In this document: one piece after another, positions 41,901 to 52,879 of the stretch
How positions within the stretch are numbered: the stretch's first letter is position 1
Layout of the letters: each line of letters begins with the position of its first letter
Source: Blastocladiella emersonii ATCC 22665
Lineage: Eukaryota > Blastocladiomycota > Blastocladiomycetes > Blastocladiales > Blastocladiaceae
Direction of reading: 5' to 3'
Assembly (NCBI GenBank): GCA_025594325.1
Contig: JANHCV010000005.1
Location: 1,205,501-1,269,500, forward strand
Length of the DNA: 64,000 nucleotides
Notes under the pieces: generated by a model
Databases searched by the model: none
Told to the model about the DNA's origin: nothing
What the model saw: only the letters and a program-made list of their open reading frames with translations
Position numbers and translations under genes: made by a program

Positions 41901-42415
41901 GATCTCTCGACCTCGCAGTCCTCACTCGAACTCACGTTCATGGGACCTCGCAAGTCGTTCTCGGTGGTGCAACCGTTGAACTCGCGCTTATGTCAACTAG
42001 CCTGCGCTAGCGGCTCCCAGGTGAACCGCGTCGTTTAAGGATGTGCACCGAACACGGGCTCCGTTCTCCAACACGCACGCCAAGCACGGGCTCCGTTAGC
42101 GGCTTACCGCGCTTCTGCAGCTCTCACGCTTTCATGTGCTCGGAGTCTCGCGGGCCTGGTCGAGGGTCGGTGCAAAGCGTTAAACGTTCCGCGATGGCCG
42201 AGCGGAACAGCGTCAAGCGACGCGCTTCCGGGGGTTGGGCCGAGGCCGATCACGTGCACGGCCAGGACGCGTTGCGCCACAGCGATCACATGACAAGCGA
42301 CGCGTCTGTCACGCGTTTCGAGGACATTCACATGACGAGAGGGCGACATGCTCACGTGAGCGTCGGCACCCTATCCGGCCGCGACGCGGTCTAAAAAGAG
42401 GGCTTTAGCCCTCGA
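40790..42415. repeat. 18-bp inverted pair bracketing LINE relic I
   Basis: The sequence GGGCTTTAGCCCTCGATT reads forward from 42400 and inverted at 40788-40805. Its core GAGGGCTNNAGCCCTC is itself nearly palindromic. The 1.6 kb between holds the LINE relic and a GC-rich stretch with repeated GACGCGT and CACGGGCTCCGTT motifs (42050-42100) and no gene. Confidence 0.55.
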
Positions 42416-42488
42416 TTAATGTTCCATTTGGACAACAAGCAATAAATTGAGTCATGCAGCACGAATCGTCGCGACCAAGCCCAGTAAT

Positions 42489-45034
42489 TCACTGGATTGC
42501 CTTGAGGGCTGCGGCATACTTTCGCGATCGCATCGTTACAGGAGCAGCCCGCCCGATTTCCTTTACGCAACAGATGTCACGTTGCTGCTGCAGGGCGTGT
42601 ACGCAGCGGGCAACCCAGTTGGCGTCGCGCACACGGTCCAGCGCGCCGTCCTGGATCTGGCGCCAGAACTCGATGCACTTGGGCGGAGCGTCGGCCGCAA
42701 CAATATCGAGCAGACCATTCAAGTCGACGCCAGCGATTGCGCGGATCAGCTCGCGGCTTGGATGAGAAACCTGGTGCCCGGCGCACTGAGGTTTGCAAGC
42801 AAAGGGCGTATTCACAAGGCGCATCACGAGTTTCGGATCCGCTGAGTCCTGGGCGAGCGAAGTCAAGGCTCGTTTAGCGACGGCAGGGAGCTGCGCGAGA
42901 GCACCATGAAAACGCGACAGGTCAGCAATTGTCGCAATCCAAGCCGGTTGCTGAGAGAGAAAGCACGAGTCGCACGTCCGCGAAGAATCGCTGCCAATCG
43001 GAAGGGACACCATGATGCGGTGGTCTTTGCCGTAACCCACCTGAACCAGAATCATCAAGCCAAGGAAATGTGGTGCGGCCCCGGTCTGACGCAAGAGTTC
43101 CAAGGCTCGAGCTCGCGACTCGGGACACTGGAGAGCTGCAACCGCAATCCACTGCATTAGCGTCATGTCGATAAGGTGGCCTGATCCAGCTTGACACACG
43201 ATCCGCACGGCAAGCTCAAACATTCCGAGCGCATCGCGATCCGTTGAATGCCAAAACACGGTGCCGAGGCGACATCTGAAGCGTTCCAAATGTGAATAAT
43301 GCAAGTTCCCAAGTTTAGGGGAGCGTTGGGCGTCCGCCCGAAGTGGTTGCCTGCTGAGATCAGACCTCGAGCATTCGCGATGAGTGCACTCGGTGAAGAA
43401 TTCGGATGCAAGTCGATCAATGAGCTCGTGCCGATGGTCCGGTGCGTACAACGCCCAGAAGTCAAGAATATGACACGCATCGCCCAAACTGGCCGAGAAG
43501 GCTAAACGCGTGAGTTAGCCTCAGTTTTGAAGAACCAGTGTTCCGCAAATGAGTTAGTCGTACCCTTGACAGTAAGATCCATGAGCTTGCCTGTCCCCAA
43601 GCGCGCGATCACGGCTTGCTCAAGCAGGTCAAAACCTGTTTGTTGTTCAGGCTTCGCGCTGAACATGGCAGTGAGGATGGGTAACCACGTCGCGTCGTCG
43701 AGAAGGCCACTATTGTCGAGGAAGCCCAAAAAGTCGACCCCAGCTTCGCTGGACTCGCGCCGGCAGCTCCACACGGCGAGTTTGGCCCGATCAGCAGGCT
43801 CGGTGGCAGCAGCAACTCGGCCCGCATGTTGCTCGACGAGAAGCTTGAGCGAACCGTCCAATGAGTGGGCCAACAGCTTGCTTACCAGTCCGAATTTGAG
43901 AAGTTCCTCCGCAACGACCGTGTACTCGGTCCGAAGAAGCCAATCCAAGGCTCGAGCCACACGGTCCGGGTCGTTTGAGTAGAGTGATAGCGTTTCAAGT
44001 GCTGCCCTCGTCAGGCAGTGTGGGTGCGCGCTTGCGCAAAAGATTGCATCTCCGAGCTCCTGGAGACGCGCCTCGATACCCAACGCGTCGAAGCTGACAA
44101 CCACTCCAGGGTTCCAAGCGACGACCGAAAGTCGAATGAGATACTCGAGTAGAGTCGGTAGTTCGTTTGGCATGCACATGGCGAAGCACGCAGACACTGG
44201 ATGATGCTTGGGCCAGTCTGCGCGAATCGAGAGCAATGCACCTGCGCGCGCGTACGTCGCGCTGAGCAACTTTGACGTGGTCGCTTCGTCCGACTGCGTG
44301 ACCGCTGTAACCAAGAGCTGGATGTGAGAGTAGATGGGAAAGCCCCAGCAGGACAGGAGCGGAGCCGCGATGGAGCCGTCCGACATTGATCCGTCGGGAG
44401 TGGAAACTTGATCATCGTTGGGAGTAAAAGCGTGATCATCCACGGCCTCCGTATTGCCCTCCTGGACTGTCGCGATGGTGCCGTCACCGGGTTCGAACGC
44501 CTCGTACACGTCGCCCTCCTCGGGAAGTTCGTCGTCGACAAGGTCCACGTTTGGGTGGAGGTGTGTGTTGAGTAGCGATTCGTACGCATCGTGCGGAAAC
44601 ATGGCAAGCTCCGCGAGCCACTCCGGATCGTTGCTCGAGCGGGCAAGAACGGGTTTAATGCAATCGAGAAAGAGCTCGGAAGCGCACAGATAAAAGCTGA
44701 CCGGTGGTGCTTGAGCGTCGGTTGGTGCTCTCGAATAGAGGACCGCATCGATGTCCATCCGTAAGTCACTGGGCATCGAGTCCGCGACCTTTGCTGAGAT
44801 CCAGTCAACCAGGCACCGGCGCTTCCAGGTGCGCTTGACCTCCCTCATGGACACCAAACCATAGAGCTCGCTGCTGGCCGCGCACAGGGCGCGGTGAGGG
44901 ACCGCAAGTTGAGTGACAAAGGCGAGCACCTTGGTCGGGACAGTAGCAAGAGTCTCGTGGCTGCGGAACTCCATGTCGGCAGCCAGTTGCATCAAGTTTG
45001 CATTTGCATTTGCATTCGTGCGATCTCGCTCCAT
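42489..45034 (-). CDS. long-form F-box-like family protein (copy 8)
   Basis: Exons are 45034-43564 and 43501-42489; the intron (donor GTACGA, branch CTAAC, acceptor TTTAG) joins GKLMDLTVK to AFSASLGDACHIL. The product is about 827 residues. The F-box-like segment is VPTKVLAFVTQLAVPHRAL with KRTWKRRCLVDWI, followed by an acidic linker (DDELPEEGDVYEAFEPGD). PIYSHIQLLVTAVTQSDE and LLSATYARAGALLSIRADW are the family core. The start at 45034 has a strong GCCACCATGG context; a longer frame to 45115 is possible. A six-base microsatellite codes Asn-Ala repeats at residues 6-12. No breaks are seen. It has the same long architecture as copy 7 but is on the opposite strand. Confidence 0.78.
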
Positions 45035-45377
45035 GGTGGCTTTGCTGAGGAATCGAGCGTGGTGAGACGCGTGCGAACGCGCGACCAGGCGTCCCCCAAG
45101 CCGCGCGCCGCTCACACGATTGTTTGCCGCGTCCTTGTCTCACACACGCGTGTCTCCGATGCTTGATGCTTCCCCTTCTCCAATCAAGGGGTCGGAAAAA
45201 CGCGGAGACCTCAGCCAAACCTGCGCAGGTCCAGCTTGTCGAACCCCACTCGTTAGGGTGGATACATGGGACCGGCCGGCTCTTCGCCAACAGAAAAAGG
45301 AGTCAACGAGATAAAATTAAAAACATGTAATAATTGTTAGAGGGTAGACATTGTCGCCGATTGAAAACTATTCTAGA

Positions 45378-46866
45378 TCAAAAGTAAAACTCGTCGTCTT
45401 CAAACTCCTTGTCGTACTCGTAGTCGTAGCTGTCGCCTTCGTGGTCGAAAGCGCTGAACTGCCAGTACTCGAGGCCGTAGTGACGGTCCTGCTCTTCATC
45501 GTCTGAATCGCACGCAGGGTCGGTTGAAAATTCCCAGGCGGGACCGCTGCGATCGTCGAGTCCGGTCCAATTACGCGACGGCGTCCCGGCTTTGACAACG
45601 GTGAGACTCGTTGGTAGACGGCGTGCGAACGCGTCCAAGAACTCAACGCTCGTGTCCGGGTGCACGAGTAGCTGGCGCAGGGGTTTGGGAAGCTCGGACT
45701 GATTCAGCGCCCACAGCCCGCGCCGCTTGAGGTTCCAGTGCGAAACGTCGAGTTGCTCGAGATGTGGGGGAAGGTGAGCAGCGAGGTACTTGAACGCGCG
45801 TTCGTAGCGCGACGGAATCATGTTCATTGCGAGCCGTTTGAGCGTTGGGGGTAGCCCATCAATGAAGGTCTTGTGATGGCGATACTGCTCTTCGGCCGCG
45901 TTGCGATCAATGCCATATTCTTTATCGGTGTCCACAACCTCCAGAACAGCGAGGTTTGGCGGAAGAACTCGGGCGAGTTCAGCACAGTCGATCGGCCCGT
46001 TTTCGGAAAGGTCGAGCGATGTGATGTTTGGCGATAGGAGCTTGGCGAGCTGCGGGTAAGGCTCGCCATCCTCCATGAATTCGTTTCCTCGAATACTGAG
46101 AGTTGTGATAAAAGCAGGAAGGCGTTCGAATTGACCGTTTTCGGGTCGGATGATGAAACAATCGTCTAGGTTGAGGTTCTCCAGGGTCGTTGGGAAGAAG
46201 GACTTGAGTGCGGTTACCGTGCGCTGGCAAAACTGGTTACCAGCGAGGTTCAAATACTAGAGCGTGTCAGGAAGTGGGCCGCAAACAAAAAACGGAGCGA
46301 GCGTCTGGCCGTAGCGGTGAATCGAGCGCAGCGTCAACGTAATAAGTTTGGGAGGAAGCCAGCTGTCGCCGTTTGGGGGGCGATCGGGCAATAGGCGCTC
46401 GAGGAGCCGAGGGGATTTTGAGAGAGGTCAAGATGGAGGACACTGCTTGGGAGCTGAAGCAAGCGGACCTTAGCGAGGACAAGTCCGCAGTCCACGAGCG
46501 AGACACTCGAGACGCGTTGCAAGGCGCTATTGAGGGCTTTGCCAAGGCGACGTGCGCCCCATTCTGAAATAATCATATGCGAGAGCTTGACGGAAACCAG
46601 TTGACCGGCTTCAATAGCGGGGGCAGTCAAAAGGACCGCCAAATTGCCTCGGAGTGCGCGGCGTTCGGGCGACTCGGAGATAGCCGACTCGTTTGTGAAG
46701 ACGGATTTGGACACACGCCGGCAGGTTTCGGGGATGAGCTTACGTGGGAGCACTCCGAGGTACTGGCAAGCCGCGCGCAGATCGAACGGCGAAGCAACAC
46801 GGCTTTGCTAAGGATCGTGTCGATCAGGTGCGGGATCTTGAGCGACCCTCGGATGGCACGTTGCAT
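45378..46866 (-). pseudogene. F-box/LRR gene with frameshifts and a nonsense codon (copy 9)
   Basis: From about 46866 the minus strand gives an F-box-like start (SLKIPHLIDTILSKAV). A two-base insertion near 46795 then shifts the frame to ASPFDLRAACQYLGVLP. Leucine-rich repeats follow: LHLDLSQNPL, another frame change near 46400, LPPKLITLTLRSIH, an in-frame TAG at 46257-46259, YLNLAGNQF, LENLNLDDCF, ITTLSIRGNEF, ITSLDLSENGP and LEQLDVSHWNL. The end is an acidic Tyr/Glu/Asp tail. The intact half alone (45378-46256) could code about 290 residues. An undetected intron could remove the TAG but not both frame changes. PHLIDTIL-type F-box/LRR proteins are common in this yeast group. Confidence 0.65.
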
Positions 46867-48059
46867 GTGCTTTCCATGTTTAGTTTGGCTCTTTCGCTGC
46901 ATGGTAGTCGGGTTTGAGAGCGGAGATGCCGTGCAAGCAGGGGCGAGCTTCAAGCGGCGCCACTCGGTTTCATCACGTTTCCGCTCACATGATAGTTTGA
47001 CGCGTCGCTGTCTCGCGCTTAGGCGGCCCTTAGTGATCATGCTTCGGCACCGGTAATGTTATCCCTATCGATGACGGCAATGGATACAGCAACACCGTTC
47101 CTCTCAACGTAGGTCGGGCTGCGAGTTAAACAGCTTGCAACGACGCGATCCCTTCGGACGGCGCGGACTTTTCACGCCGCTCGAACGAACTGTGTCATGG
47201 AATACTTGAACCACGTCCAGGCGCCTTCGAGAGATTTTATTGGTTGTTGCAGTGCAATATGTACCAGCAACTGCTCGATTGAAGTGCGACAAATGCGGTC
47301 CCAACCTTAAGAACAAGTGCCGTGATCGCGCCATTCGCGTTCCCAGCCGAGAATAACGCGATGATGTCGAAACTAAGGATGTTCGAGAGAGAGAGGAACA
47401 CGGTTGGGCCGCTCCGTCGCGCGAGTCGCCAATGGGTTGTGCAAGACAGGCGTTGTTGGACGAAACTGGGTCTGTGCACTCAGATCTGCTGAGCGGCGAT
47501 CTCCGCGTCGGTCATACCTGCAACAATAACCGCCCGCGCAGCTTTGAGGACTGCGTTGATGTCGACATCGCTGGTCTCAACCGTATCCGAACCCCTAGCG
47601 AACCACTGCGCACAAACAGAATCAAAACGCCAAGCATCCCAGTAAGCCTGATAGCCCATGCGCAAAGTTTCGAGCGGCGAAGACGGATGTACTCGAGTTC
47701 CCGGAGGCCTTGTCAGCAAGAGCATGGCCAGCTTCGCCCTGCTGCGGCTGCTGCGCCAAGGAACCTGGTCGGCTGTGAGGCCCGCAAAGCGGTAAGGTGC
47801 ACTCCCAAGCCGAATGCAGGTAGTTTACATTGAAATGCCATACATAGTAATACGCTAGGGGAGCTTTGACCCGCCGCGGTCGCGCGGAAGACGAAGTTGA
47901 GCCGGCCGAGTCCTCAAAGCGGCCCATGTGGTGGCGCCGCACGTTGAGTTCGCCAAAGTTGCTTGCTCACCCGGTTGCTTACTTTCCGTCGGGCCAAAGG
48001 AACCTCTCAGTCCTCGCCGCGCAGAACATATAAGGTCGAGGCACCAAGCAGCACGCTGG

Positions 48060-48095
<36 letters not shown>

Positions 48096-48152
48096 CGGAG
48101 AGGCTCGAATTCCATGCGATAAATAGATTACTGTTCGGCGACCGCCCGACCC
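46867..48152. other. gene-poor region with debris
   Basis: A minus-strand frame ending at 47480 (MGYQAYWDAWRFDSVCAQW, DINAVLKAARAVIVAG) looks coding but has no partner exon that I can place. Near 47200 the minus strand reads LEGAWTWFKYSMTQFVRAA, weakly like the LINE segment PLVAWFKHVFGYLREL, so a third LINE relic is possible. The remainder shows no gene. Confidence 0.4.
48060..48095 (+). repeat. A-rich tract of about 36 bases
   Basis: A nearly uninterrupted A run (one G-A-G interruption) lies 58 bases beyond the 3' end of the minus-strand gene. It may be the poly(A) tail of a retroposed sequence on the + strand or a simple repeat. No flanking target duplication was found. Confidence 0.8.
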
Positions 48153-49304
48153 CTACCCCTTCTCGCCCTTGGCCCAGTACTTGGTGAGGGCGGCAGCCTC
48201 GTCGAGGTCGATCTGCGGGATGACGACGACACGCTTCGACGGCGCGCCGGGGGTGTCGTCGACCTTGATCGAGTGGTACTCGGGGGCGAACGACCACATG
48301 CGGCCGTCGCGGTCGGGCACGATATGGGCGGTCTGGGTGCGGCGACGGACTTCCTCGACGACAAAGACGACGTGGGCGCCGTCGTCGATGGTCCACTTGA
48401 TATCGGCGTGCTCGGGCCCGGTCCAGCCCTGGGCGGCGTTGAGCGACTCGAGGTGGGCGCGGACGCGGGCGAGGAACGGGTCGGTGGCGAGCGAGGGCGC
48501 CGGGTGGTAGGGGACCAGGCGGAAGTACCACACGGGCTGCTTGGGTGCGTCGGCGCGGACCGTGGTGCGCGCCATGAGGGCGCCGAGCGTGTACTTGAGG
48601 CGCTGCGGCGGCTTCGAGTAAGTCTCGGCGACGGGTTCGGCGGCGGCGGCATCGGGCGATGCGGCGCGGGACTCGGCCTTGACCTTGCCGGACCGGGTCG
48701 ACGAGGACGTGGCGGCGGCGGCGGAAAGGCGCGCGCTGGACCGCGTCGGCGTGCGGCCGCGGGACGCGCCCCGTCCCCTGCCCCGCCCGCGACCACGACC
48801 GCGACCACGGGACTTGCTCGTTGCCCGCCGCTTCGCCGGCCGCTCATCCTCGTCGTCGTCGTCATCATCATCATGATCTCCGTCGTCCTCCGGATCGGAC
48901 TCGGGAGCAGCAGCATCGGTCGGCGACTGCGCCGCGTCGCCATCCTCCTCCCCCTCCTGCTTCACCGCGGCGGCCGTAGACGAGCCAGCGGCCGCGACGG
49001 CAGCCGACGCTTCGTTGGACAGGATCAGGCTGACGTCGTTGGGGATCCAGAGCCACGGGGTCGGGTTGGGGAGGACGACGACGTCGAGCTCCGCGAACAC
49101 GGTCTCCGGGTTGAGCTGCGGCGAGAGCAGCGGGTCGTCGGCGCTCTCGGCCGAGGCATCGACGGTGCCGTCCTCGCTGACGGCGACGGCGACCTCCTGC
49201 TTGCGTTTGCGCGACGCGGCGGCGGGTGCGGGCCTTGGCTGCGCCGGCGGCGCGGTCGCGGGCGCGAGCGGCAGGTTGGCGGACGGTGCGTGTGTGTGAT
49301 CCAT
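48153..49304 (-). CDS. RG-repeat protein of unknown function
   Basis: Single exon, 383 residues. It has an Ala/Pro-rich N-terminus with a likely nuclear signal (SRKRKQE), a conserved-looking stretch PNPTPWLWIPNDVSLILSNE, a long Asp/Glu run followed by RPAKRRATSKS, and then an RG repeat of about eight units (SRGRGRGRG onward, near 48765-48820). The C-terminal 130 residues are complex and probably folded (KYTLGALMARTTV, PVWYFRLVPYHPA, WTIDDGAHVVFVVEEV, VVVIPQIDLDEA). I recognise no family. The acidic, basic and RG segments suggest a nuclear protein acting on nucleic acid. It shares a short divergent promoter with the ESC2/RAD60-like gene. The start at 49304 was chosen over upstream frame because it lies downstream of the promoter-like region. 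Confidence 0.72.
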   Translation of the reverse strand: MDHTHAPSANLPLAPATAPPAQPRPAPAAASRKRKQEVAVAVSEDGTVDASAESADDPLLSPQLNPETVFAELDVVVLPNPTPWLWIPNDVSLILSNEASAAVAAAGSSTAAAVKQEGEEDGDAAQSPTDAAAPESDPEDDGDHDDDDDDDEDERPAKRRATSKSRGRGRGRGRGRGRGASRGRTPTRSSARLSAAAATSSSTRSGKVKAESRAASPDAAAAEPVAETYSKPPQRLKYTLGALMARTTVRADAPKQPVWYFRLVPYHPAPSLATDPFLARVRAHLESLNAAQGWTGPEHADIKWTIDDGAHVVFVVEEVRRRTQTAHIVPDRDGRMWSFAPEYHSIKVDDTPGAPSKRVVVIPQIDLDEAAALTKYWAKGEKG

Positions 49305-49597
49305 GGATGCGTTGCGGCAAGTTATAACGGGTGCATGGCCCTTATACAGGGACGGGTGAGAGAGCCCGCTAAGCCTGGCGGGGTCGGCGCGATCGGGAGG
49401 CAAATCTGCGCCACGCACGTGGGCCTCGCGCGGCATGTGAGATGGCCGCTCGCCGTGTCGCAACCGCGCCGTTTCGCGCGTGGTCCGCTCGGGGCGACTT
49501 TCTCTCCCCTTCGCCGCCCATCTCCCACAAAATCGATGGATCCCATGTTGCCGCGCTCGCTCGCACCGCCACCGCTGCACCCGCACTTGCATCCACC
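49305..49597. promoter_or_regulatory. bidirectional promoter between RG protein and ESC2/RAD60 genes
   Basis: The 293 bases between the starts contain CACGTGGGCCTC at 49416-49427, identical to a dodecamer in the AlaRS/bL9m intergenic region. Confidence 0.5.
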
Positions 49598-51784
49598 ATG
49601 ACGACGCGCCGCACCAACCGGCTCCGGATCGACGACAGCGACGACGACGACGTCCCGGCCCCGGCCCCGGCCCCGGCCCCGGCCCCGGCCCCGGCCCCGG
49701 CCCCGGCCCCGGCCCCCGCGACCCGCGCGCGCCGTGCGGCCACCGCCGCCGCCGCCGCCGCCGTCCCCGAGACCAAGCACATCAACCTGATCAGCAGCAG
49801 CGACGACGACGACGATGCGCCCGCCCCCGCGGCTCCGGCTCCTGCCCGCTCGCCCATCGTGACGCGCAAGCGTGCTGGTGGCCCCGCGGCGCCCGCACCC
49901 TCGTCACCGAGCGCGGGAGCCAAGCGGCAGCGCACCACGTCGTCGTCGCGCCGCTCGGCCTCGCCCGAGAAGCCGCCCGAAGTCCTCAAGCTCAACGTGC
50001 CGGCGATCCCCGCCGCCCTAGCCGCCGCTGCCGTGTTTGGCGGCGCGCCGCTCGCTGCGCCGCCCTCCTACTCGTCCATCCCCGTGCCGTCGCCCAACGT
50101 GACGGCGGCGGCGGGAGCGGAGGCCGCGGCGGCGACGACGATCTCGCGCCCCGCCATGGGCCGCCGCCCGAAGCCGTTCCGCAAGAAGACGTCATTGCCG
50201 ACTCCCGCTGCGCCGCCCGCGGGTGATGCGGCGGCTGCGTCTGATGCTGCTGCTGCGGGTGCGCCTGCTCCTGCCGCGGCCCCCGTCGTCGATTTCTCGG
50301 CGCTGTTCGACCGTACCGAGGATACCGAGCGGCACGCCAAGCCGATTCGTACGGTTTCTCTGCTGTCTTTGTTGTGACTCGATCTGACGCGTATCCCTCG
50401 GGTAGACATCACGACCGAGATCGCCCCGCGCTCCATCTACACGCGCGAGACCGTGATGCCCGACCTCGACTCCGAGTACGCTCGCTTCCCCCAGTCTCGC
50501 CTCCATCCATCCGAACCATGACCACTAACCCTTCCCTCCGTGCAGCGACGACGATATAGTCACGACCAAGACCGAGTCGGGCCTCGTGACCGTCTCCTTC
50601 ATGACGCCCGCACCCCCGCGCGCTGCCACCCCGCCACCACCGCAGCCCGCCGCCCCGCAGCGCGTCGTCACCCCGCCGCCCGCCGCGCTCGGCAACCTGC
50701 AGGACAAGTACGCTTTGCACACCTTCACTCCACTCACTCAATCGATCCCATGCGCTAACCAACCGACGCTCGCAGCAAAAACCTCCTCAAGCGCGCGTCC
50801 GAGTCGATCCACCTGCCGTCCAAGATCCAGTCCATCATGCAGTCGGGGGCCGCGTCCGCGTCGGCGTCCGGGTCCGCGACCCCGCTGACCGCCGGCCCCG
50901 GTCCCGGCGACACGGGCAGCGGCGGGAACAGTCCGCATCTCGGCGCGTTCATGTCCCAGGCCCAGTCGCAGCTCATGACGCAAACTCAGTTCATGACACA
51001 GTCGCAGCCCGACCCCGCCGCCACCAACGGCCGCGCCACGCCGACGGGCCCGCACGACGTGCAGCGGTCGTTCAAGCTGCAGGTGATCCCCGTGTACCCG
51101 GACCTGAACACGGCCGACCCGTACGAGGTGATGCTCAAGCAGAACGACCGGCTCGAGCTGGTGGCCGCCCGGGCCGCCGACGATTTCGGGGTCCCGACGA
51201 GCCAGGTCATCATCGCGCGCAACGGGACCACCCAGCTCCACATGTTGACGCCCGTGAAGCTCAATTTCAAGGCGTTCGAGATGATCTGTACGTTTCCTTG
51301 CTTGCCGCGGTGCTGGTGGATGAGACTGACGTTGCTAGGATGAACAGACGTGCACCCGTCGCGCGACGTGTTCATGCAGTACGAGAAGCAGCTCAAGGCG
51401 CAGCGCGCCGAGGAGCTCAAGCAGGCCGCCGCCGCGCTCGCCGCCGCCGCCCCGGCCCGGCCCGCCCTTCAGCCGCGCGTCCCGCCCCGCAACGCGACGC
51501 CGCAGCCGCAGCCCGAGGCCGAAGAAGACGAGTCGGGGGCGGGCGGCGGCGAGATGCTGCGTCTCAAGCTGCGCGACAAGTCGGGGCACGAGTTCAAGGT
51601 TCAGATGCCGTCGACGCGGACCGCGAACACGCTGCTGCGGGCCTTCTGCGCGAAACACGGGCTCGACGCGTCGCGCGCGGTGCTGCAGAACGCGGACGGG
51701 GACGATGTCGATGGCGAGTCGACGCTCGAGGACGGGGATATCATGGACGAGGATATGCTGACGGTCGTGTTCCGGAACGCGTAA
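49598..51784 (+). CDS. ESC2/RAD60/NIP45-type protein with two SUMO-like domains
   Basis: Exons are 49598-50348, 50406-50475, 50546-50707, 50776-51287 and 51348-51784, 643 residues. The protein family promotes genome stability and works with SUMO and the SMC5/6 complex. The N-terminal half is disordered, with acidic Ser-Asp runs (DDSDDDD, LISSSDDDDD) that look like SUMO-interacting motifs, and RRPKPFRKK. The first SUMO-like domain (about 420-510) starts RSFKLQVIPVYPDL. The second (about 568-642) starts LRLKLRDKSGHEFKVQM and ends DEDMLTVVF, typical Rad60-SLD. The usual order of acidic N-terminus and tandem C-terminal SLDs is kept. Exon 1 holds a hexanucleotide repeat. Convergent with the quinone oxidoreductase gene. 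Confidence 0.88.
49655..49714 (+). repeat. (CCGGCC)n hexanucleotide tract coding Pro-Ala
   Basis: About ten uninterrupted hexamers within exon 1 of the ESC2/RAD60-like gene encode a Pro-Ala run between two acidic blocks. On the other strand it reads (GGGGCC)n. The pure repeat is expected to vary in length between strains. Confidence 0.9.
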
Positions 51785-51833
51785 GAGAGTAGGAGAGACA
51801 AAATCGGAGGAGAGTGTATTGTTATCAGCGTGT

Positions 51834-52879
51834 CTACTCGACCTTGAGGAGGATCTTGCCGACCGTCTTGCCTGCCTCGATCTCGGTGTGCGACTCGGCC
51901 GCGGCCGACAGCGGGTACACCTTGTGCAGGCGGACCTCGAGCTTCTTGGCCTCGAGCAGGGCAAAGAGCTCCTGCGCGACTACAAGTTTCAGGGGCAGTT
52001 GTTAGGACGCGGTCGAGAATACGCAGGAAAGCGGGACGTACGCTCGAGGAACTCTTCGTGGGTCTTAATGTACTCGAACAGCGTGGGCCGGGCGAGGTAC
52101 ACGTTGTTCTTGGTGAGGCTGAACACGTTGACGTCGGGCACCTTGCCGGACGCGTTGCCGAAGGTGAGGAGGAACCCGCGGCGGCCGAGCGAGTCGAGCG
52201 ACGCCTGGAACGTGGCCTTGCCGACGCCGTCGTACACGGCGTGGACGCCCTTACCCCCAGTAATCTCCTTGACGCGCTCGGCAATGTTCTCGCGGTCGTA
52301 CCGGATGACGTGGTCGGCGCCGAGCCGCGTGGCCTCGGCGACCTTGGCGTCCGACGACGTGGTCCCGATCACGGTCGCGCCGAGGTGCTTGGCGAGCTGC
52401 ACCAGCAGGCCGCCGGTCCCGCCCGCCGCCGCGTGGATCAGCACCGTGTCGCCCTGCTTGATCGGGTACGCGAGCTTGACGAGCGTCAGCGCCGTGAGCC
52501 CCTGCAGGAGCCCCGCCGCGGCCGTTTCGAGCGAGACCGACGCCGGGATCTTGGTGACGTGCGTCGTGCCCATGGCCGTGTACTCGGCGTACGAGCCCGG
52601 GCCCATCCACGCGACGCGGTCGCCGACGGCAAACTCGGTCACGCCATCGCCCACGGCCTCGACGACGCCCGCGCCCTCGCGGCCCGGAATGAAGGGCAGC
52701 GGCAGCGGGTACAGGCCGCCGCGGTGGTACGTGTCGATGAAGTTGACGCCCGAGTAGGCGTTCTTGACCAGCACCTGGCCCGCGGCCACGGCGGGGCGCG
52801 CCACCGACGTCGTGTAGGTGAGCACCTCGATGCCGCCCGTCTTGGCGACCTGGATGGCTTTCATGGTGGTCGACGACAT
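51834..52879 (-). CDS. NADPH:quinone oxidoreductase (zeta-crystallin type)
   Basis: Exons are 52879-52042 and 51979-51834, 327 residues. It is a zinc-free medium-chain reductase that reduces quinones with NADPH, probably in the cytosol. Seen: NAYSGVNFIDTYHRGGLYP, IPGREGAGVVEAVGDGV, VGDRVAWMGPGSYAEY, and the nucleotide site HAAAGGTGGLLVQLAKHLG, then IGTTSSDAKVAEA and GADHVI. This is the order of bacterial Qor and yeast Zta1 with no catalytic or structural zinc ligands. The second exon gives LHKVYPLSAAAESHTEIEAGKTVGKILL, a normal C-terminus. The start MSSTTMKAIQVAKTGG is well placed. Head-to-head with the SNRNP40 gene. Confidence 0.93.

Noticed and set aside
48060-48095. Poly(A) tract as proof of a SINE or retrogene
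   Set aside because: No target duplication, internal promoter boxes or parent gene could be recognised upstream.
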